Source of the DNA: Phycisphaerales bacterium
Lineage (GTDB): Bacteria; Planctomycetota; Phycisphaerae; Phycisphaerales; UBA1924
Reading direction: 5' to 3'
Length of the DNA: 64,000 nt
NCBI GenBank assembly: GCA_029260375.1
Contig: JAJDDI010000052.1
Span: forward strand, 1 to 64,000
The notes beneath the pieces are model-generated. The model had not been told where the DNA came from. It did not search any database and was given only the letters and a program-made list of their open reading frames with translations. The translations under genes were made by a program, and so were the position numbers. Shown in pieces: positions 60,238-64,000 of the stretch. Positions within the stretch are counted from its first letter, which is position 1, and each line of letters opens with the position of its first letter.

Positions 60238-63200
60238 TCACCGCCCCGGGCGCCGGATATCGAGGCGTTTCATCCTCGCCTCAAGCGTGGTCGGCTTGAT
60301 CCCGAGCATCTCGGCGGCGCCGTTCTTTCCGCTGACCTTCCAGCCGGAGGACTTGAGCACGGCGAGGATGTGGTCGTGTTCGAGTTCCTGCAGGGTGGGC
60401 ACGCGTGAGACGCCGGGGACCTTGGCCGGATCGGGGATCCAGTCGCCGAGTTCAAGACGCGGGCCGGTGCTGAGGATCACCGCCCGCTCGAGAACGTTCT
60501 GCAGTTCACGGACGTTGCCGGGCCAGGGATAGGCCTTGAGCGCATCCATCACGTGCTTGGGGACGGTCTCGATTCTTCGTCCGAGCTTGGAGCCGAGCTG
60601 CAAGACGAAATGGCGCACGAGCAAGGGGACATCGTCCCTCCGCTCGCGCAGGGGCGGGATCTCGATCGGGAACACGTTCAGACGGTAGTACAGATCGGCA
60701 CGGAACTCGCCCGCCTCAACGGCGCCCGCCAGATCACGGTTTGTCGCAGTAACCAGACGTACATCGACCTTGATCGGGCGTTCGCCTCCGACGCGTTCGA
60801 ACTCGCCCTCCTGCAGGACCCGGAGGAGTTTCGCCTGGAGTTCGAGGGGAAGCTCGCCGATCTCATCGAGGAAGATCGTACCGCCCGAGGCGAGCTCGAA
60901 GCGCCCGGTTCTGCGGTTCATCGCACCTGTGAAAGCGCCTTTCTCGTGCCCGAAGAACTCGCTCTCGATAAGGCCCGAAGGGAGGGCGGCGCAGTTGACG
61001 CTCACGAGCATCTGGTCGCGTCGCCCGCTCAGGCTGTGGATGGCACGGGCAACGAGTTCCTTACCCGTGCCGGTCTCACCGAAAATCAGGGTGGTCGCGT
61101 CGGTGGGAGCGACGGTCTCGATGGCGTGCATGACCTTCTTGATACCGGGCGCCGCGCCGATGATGTCCTCGAAGGTGTGCTGGGTACCTATTTCCTCGCG
61201 GAAGTACTCATTCTCGGCCTCGAGTCGGTTCTTGAGCACATTCAGCTCGTTGAGGGCGTCACGCAGATCCGCTTCGGCGCGGAGTCGCTGCTCGTACAGG
61301 CGGGCGTTCTGCAGCGAGATCGCGGCCTGGGCCGCGAGACTTTCCAGGATCTGCACACGGTCCGGCGTGAAGGTGTTCGGCGCGAGGCGGTGTTCAAGAT
61401 ACAGCAGACCGATGGTGTCCGAACGCATTCTGATCGGCACGCACAGAACGGACTTTGATCCGTTCCGGCGTATGGCGTCGTCGCCCGCGAAACGAGGATC
61501 GGATTGCGCATCTGCGAGCGTCAGCGTCTCGCCAGTCCTGGTCACGTAGTTCACGACCGTGGAGGGGACCTCGTGTGACGAGTCCAGTGGGACCGGAACC
61601 GCGAGCCTCTTGCTCCCGAGTTCGACGTCGCTCGACGCCTCGATGAATAGCCCGCCCTCCCCTTCTAGCAAGAGCAGCCCTGACTGTGCGCCGGCGGTCT
61701 CGACGGCAATCCGCAGCAGCCGCTCGATCAGGCGATCCAGGCTGATCTCGCCGGAAATCGTTCGTGTGGCCTTCATAACCTCGGCGAAGTCGAGGGCGGC
61801 GCCCGTGCTGCTGACAAGCGTGAAGAACGGGACGTTGCTGGCCCGCACCGCGTCCGACGGTGTCGATGATCCCGCCAGGAGATCGGCGTGCTGGGTTGCG
61901 AGCAGATCAGCCTTCCTGGTGGCGCCCCACAGCTGGAAGCCGTGCCGCGCTTCGCTGAGGTACAGGCCGGCGATCCTCCTGAACCCTCGCCCGAGCCAGA
62001 ACAGCCCGGCCCGCTCGCGCGCGATCGCTTCTTCCTGAAGATACCCAGAGCTGAGCGCTGCGCTGATGGCCTCGTCGAACAACTCGGCGGCGCGCCACGA
62101 ATCGCCCTTGAGGCGTGCCACCTCGGCTTCCACGAGCAGCAGCTTGTGCAGGAAGTTCTCCGGGCAACTCTTGGCCCACCGGCGCATGCTCGTCTGGTTG
62201 CGCTCGATCCGCTCGAGCAGATGAGGTGTGGATTCGTCCCCTGCCGCGGCGACATCGATGAGCGACTCGTAGAACGCCTGCACCGCGACGCTCATGTGCC
62301 CGGCGACGAACGAGATCCCGTCCGCCGCCAGCGCGGCGCACGCCCGCGCTTCGTCCAGGCGCCCGTACAGGTAGAGCGCTTGGCTCTTGATGACGTTGTA
62401 GTGGGTCAGCGCGGGCTGGCCGTTGCGGGAGAGGACGTCGTCGAGGAACGCCGAGTCGTCCCCGCCGTCGGGCGCGAACGACGCGATCTCGGGCGTCAGC
62501 CCGCTCAGGTCCATCGCGACGCGCTGGACCGCCGAGATCGGGTCCGTCGCGTGCTGGTTGCGCGTGCGTCGTCCGAACCGCGCCCACTCGTCCAGATCCG
62601 GGAGCAGGTCTCCCAGGCGGCGTCCCTGATGGAACTGACAGAGCGAACGGTTGTACCGGTGGTATCCCGCGAACTGGAGCTCACCGGCCTGAAGGCCGAC
62701 CTGGAACGCGCGGCTGTTGATCACCTGGAAGTCCTGCAGCGGCTGTGACCAGTGGTTGATGAAGGCGCAAAATATATGGCCCGTCCGGCAGACCTGCTGG
62801 GCATTGCCGAGCGAGCCAGCAAGGTCCATCGCCAACTGTCCAAACTCGTAGGCACGCTCGTAGTCGTGCAAGACGGAGCTGTGCATGAGCCCGAAGAAGG
62901 CGTATCCGACCGGCGAATCGGCTGTGTGACCGTGGTTGAGCGAAATGTTGACCATCATGGTGGCTGTTACGCGGCACATCGCGGGGTTCGCGATGTAGCA
63001 CATCGGGCACAGGCTGCCGAGGAGTGTCATCGCAACCCGCATCTCCGGGGAGGTCATTGCGCTGACGGTCGCGAGTTCCTGCGGGCGTCGGGCGTTCATC
63101 GCCGCCCGGTACGCGCTCAGCTCTCTCTCAAGGGCGTCGTCCAGGTCATCCCCGGGCAGCCCGATGCCGAGCATGGCCAGACCACGCAGGCCGGTCTCCA

Positions 63201-64000
63201 GTGCTCCGGCGTAGTCTCCGCTGAGGGTCTGTTGGATGATGAGCGTGTTGTGCAGCTCCGCTCTTTCCGTAGGCGATTGCAGCTTGGCGAGCATCGTCTC
63301 GATGATCTCTTGGGATCGCTCGAAGTCTCCCCGGAGATAGGCGGCGTCAACGTCTGCCCGGTTCAGGTCGCGCGTCAGTTGATAGTCAGTCTGCCAGGCG
63401 TCAGCGGAGAGGCACGAGAGCCCGGCCACGGCGTACGCCCGGGCCGCCTCATAGGCCGCGGTCGAGATGGCCCTGCGGGCCGCACGGAGATTCATCTGCG
63501 CGAGGGCGTGGCGCTCGTCCTCAGCGCGGATCAGCCCGATCGCCTGGTTGAGATGATCGGTCACTTCGAAGAGCCGCTCCTCGCTGGCTTGCGGCGAGAG
63601 CTCAGAGACGAGCGCACGCCCAATGCGCAGATGCGCCTCGCGCCGACGTTCTTCACTGAGCAGCGAGTACGCCGCCTGCTGCACACGGTCGTGCAAGAAG
63701 CGGAGACGCGACTGGGCGGCGGAGCCATCGCGGGTTTCCCCCAACCTCGTTCCGGCGCCACCCGAGATGACCAGGCCGAGCTCGATCGCCGGCGCCAGGC
63801 ACTCGTCGGGTTCATCGTCGGAAAGCAATCCCAGCGTGCCGATGTCGAACTGGTTCCCGATGCACGCCGCGAGGCGGAGCGCGTTCTGCGTGTTGCCGGG
63901 GAGGAGCTCGAGTCGGCGCACCATCAGGTCGACGACGTTCTCGGTGAAGTTCATCCGCTCGATCGCGGGCAGGTCCCAGGTCCATCGATTCTCGGCGTCG
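60238..64000 (-). CDS. Giant sigma-54 transcriptional activator with AAA/TPR-GAF sensor (5' end outside window)
   Basis: Open to the window edge; 1254 codons are visible. The N-terminal visible part (WTWDLPAIERMNFTENVVDLM, LRLAACIGNQFD, LHDRVQQAAYSLL) matches the C-terminal end of the AAA-type ATPase and the TPR-like helical region of giant Ser/Thr-kinase/AAA signalling proteins. A GAF domain follows (about 61755-61290), a short coiled coil, and the sigma-54 activator domain (about 61175-60480). Walker A is GETGTGKE, GAFTGA is intact, and Walker B is GGTIFLDEIGEL. A Fis-type helix-turn-helix closes it (NGAAEMLGIKPTTLEARMKRLDI). A kinase domain, usual upstream in such proteins, would lie beyond the window. 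It heads the co-directed cluster, and both sigma-54 promoters lie just downstream. Confidence 0.93.
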   Translation of the reverse strand, partial: DAENRWTWDLPAIERMNFTENVVDLMVRRLELLPGNTQNALRLAACIGNQFDIGTLGLLSDDEPDECLAPAIELGLVISGGAGTRLGETRDGSAAQSRLRFLHDRVQQAAYSLLSEERRREAHLRIGRALVSELSPQASEERLFEVTDHLNQAIGLIRAEDERHALAQMNLRAARRAISTAAYEAARAYAVAGLSCLSADAWQTDYQLTRDLNRADVDAAYLRGDFERSQEIIETMLAKLQSPTERAELHNTLIIQQTLSGDYAGALETGLRGLAMLGIGLPGDDLDDALERELSAYRAAMNARRPQELATVSAMTSPEMRVAMTLLGSLCPMCYIANPAMCRVTATMMVNISLNHGHTADSPVGYAFFGLMHSSVLHDYERAYEFGQLAMDLAGSLGNAQQVCRTGHIFCAFINHWSQPLQDFQVINSRAFQVGLQAGELQFAGYHRYNRSLCQFHQGRRLGDLLPDLDEWARFGRRTRNQHATDPISAVQRVAMDLSGLTPEIASFAPDGGDDSAFLDDVLSRNGQPALTHYNVIKSQALYLYGRLDEARACAALAADGISFVAGHMSVAVQAFYESLIDVAAAGDESTPHLLERIERNQTSMRRWAKSCPENFLHKLLLVEAEVARLKGDSWRAAELFDEAISAALSSGYLQEEAIARERAGLFWLGRGFRRIAGLYLSEARHGFQLWGATRKADLLATQHADLLAGSSTPSDAVRASNVPFFTLVSSTGAALDFAEVMKATRTISGEISLDRLIERLLRIAVETAGAQSGLLLLEGEGGLFIEASSDVELGSKRLAVPVPLDSSHEVPSTVVNYVTRTGETLTLADAQSDPRFAGDDAIRRNGSKSVLCVPIRMRSDTIGLLYLEHRLAPNTFTPDRVQILESLAAQAAISLQNARLYEQRLRAEADLRDALNELNVLKNRLEAENEYFREEIGTQHTFEDIIGAAPGIKKVMHAIETVAPTDATTLIFGETGTGKELVARAIHSLSGRRDQMLVSVNCAALPSGLIESEFFGHEKGAFTGAMNRRTGRFELASGGTIFLDEIGELPLELQAKLLRVLQEGEFERVGGERPIKVDVRLVTATNRDLAGAVEAGEFRADLYYRLNVFPIEIPPLRERRDDVPLLVRHFVLQLGSKLGRRIETVPKHVMDALKAYPWPGNVRELQNVLERAVILSTGPRLELGDWIPDPAKVPGVSRVPTLQELEHDHILAVLKSSGWKVSGKNGAAEMLGIKPTTLEARMKRLDIRRPGR

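Noticed and set aside
1-64000. CRISPR array or prophage
   Set aside because: No regularly spaced repeats and no phage structural or integrase genes were seen; the only integrase-like text is the broken transposase at 52901-53482.

Overview
The window is high-GC, gene-dense bacterial DNA with many 1-4 base start/stop overlaps. The gene content points to a planctomycete, most likely of the Phycisphaerae: an exosortase locus, a planctomycete-type cytochrome c (PSC) domain joined to a membrane module, RHS debris, and a giant AAA/TPR/GAF/sigma-54 regulator. This placement is inferred from gene content; no rRNA gene is present to confirm it.

Layout. 1-378 is the 5' part of lipA on the minus strand. 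669-17045 is a plus-strand envelope and exopolysaccharide block: export lipoprotein, terminator, exosortase, EpsI-like partner, giant TPR protein, Wzz/BY-kinase-like protein, nucleotide-sugar epimerase, WecA-like transferase, ParA-type ATPase, VanZ-like protein and MurJ. 17080-20398 holds an entericidin-like peptide, an SDR, ispF, a lipoprotein and a ChaN-like lipoprotein. 20408-25219 is an RND efflux pair facing a LacI regulator across a 376-base gap with a strong inverted repeat. 26618-31162 is a four-gene Mn/Zn ABC importer whose two permeases both carry DtxR-like C-terminal domains, behind a well-formed promoter with an overlapping palindrome. 31320-43987 is mostly core: mscS, ftsY, nusB, ribH, a UbiA-type prenyltransferase, a MlaE/STAS/anti-sigma-kinase operon, guaA, an abundant-looking DUF11 surface lipoprotein and a YceI protein.

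Accessory regions. 44429-49453 holds a broken GNAT gene, a pilin-like gene, a redoxin gene and a single-chain MmeI-type restriction-modification gene, bordered by two copies of a small repeat; the second copy is a 143-base element with 19-base terminal inverted repeats. A tRNA-Ser(GCU), rpoZ and coaC follow. tRNA-Ser(CGA) then begins another accessory stretch with an RHS fragment, a transposase fragment, an NTF2-like gene and a lower-GC azoreductase.

55091-64000 is a minus-strand cluster headed by the C-terminal 1.25 kaa of a giant AAA/TPR/GAF/sigma-54 activator, then a STAS protein, an exported Asp-nucleophile alpha/beta hydrolase, cytochrome P460, a membrane PSC cytochrome, a protein made only of sigma region 4, an exported isochorismatase-like hydrolase and a SnoaL-like protein. 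Two close matches to the -24/-12 sigma-54 promoter lie exactly ahead of the STAS and hydrolase genes, making the cluster a self-contained sigma-54 regulon candidate. It is the most unusual unit in the window.
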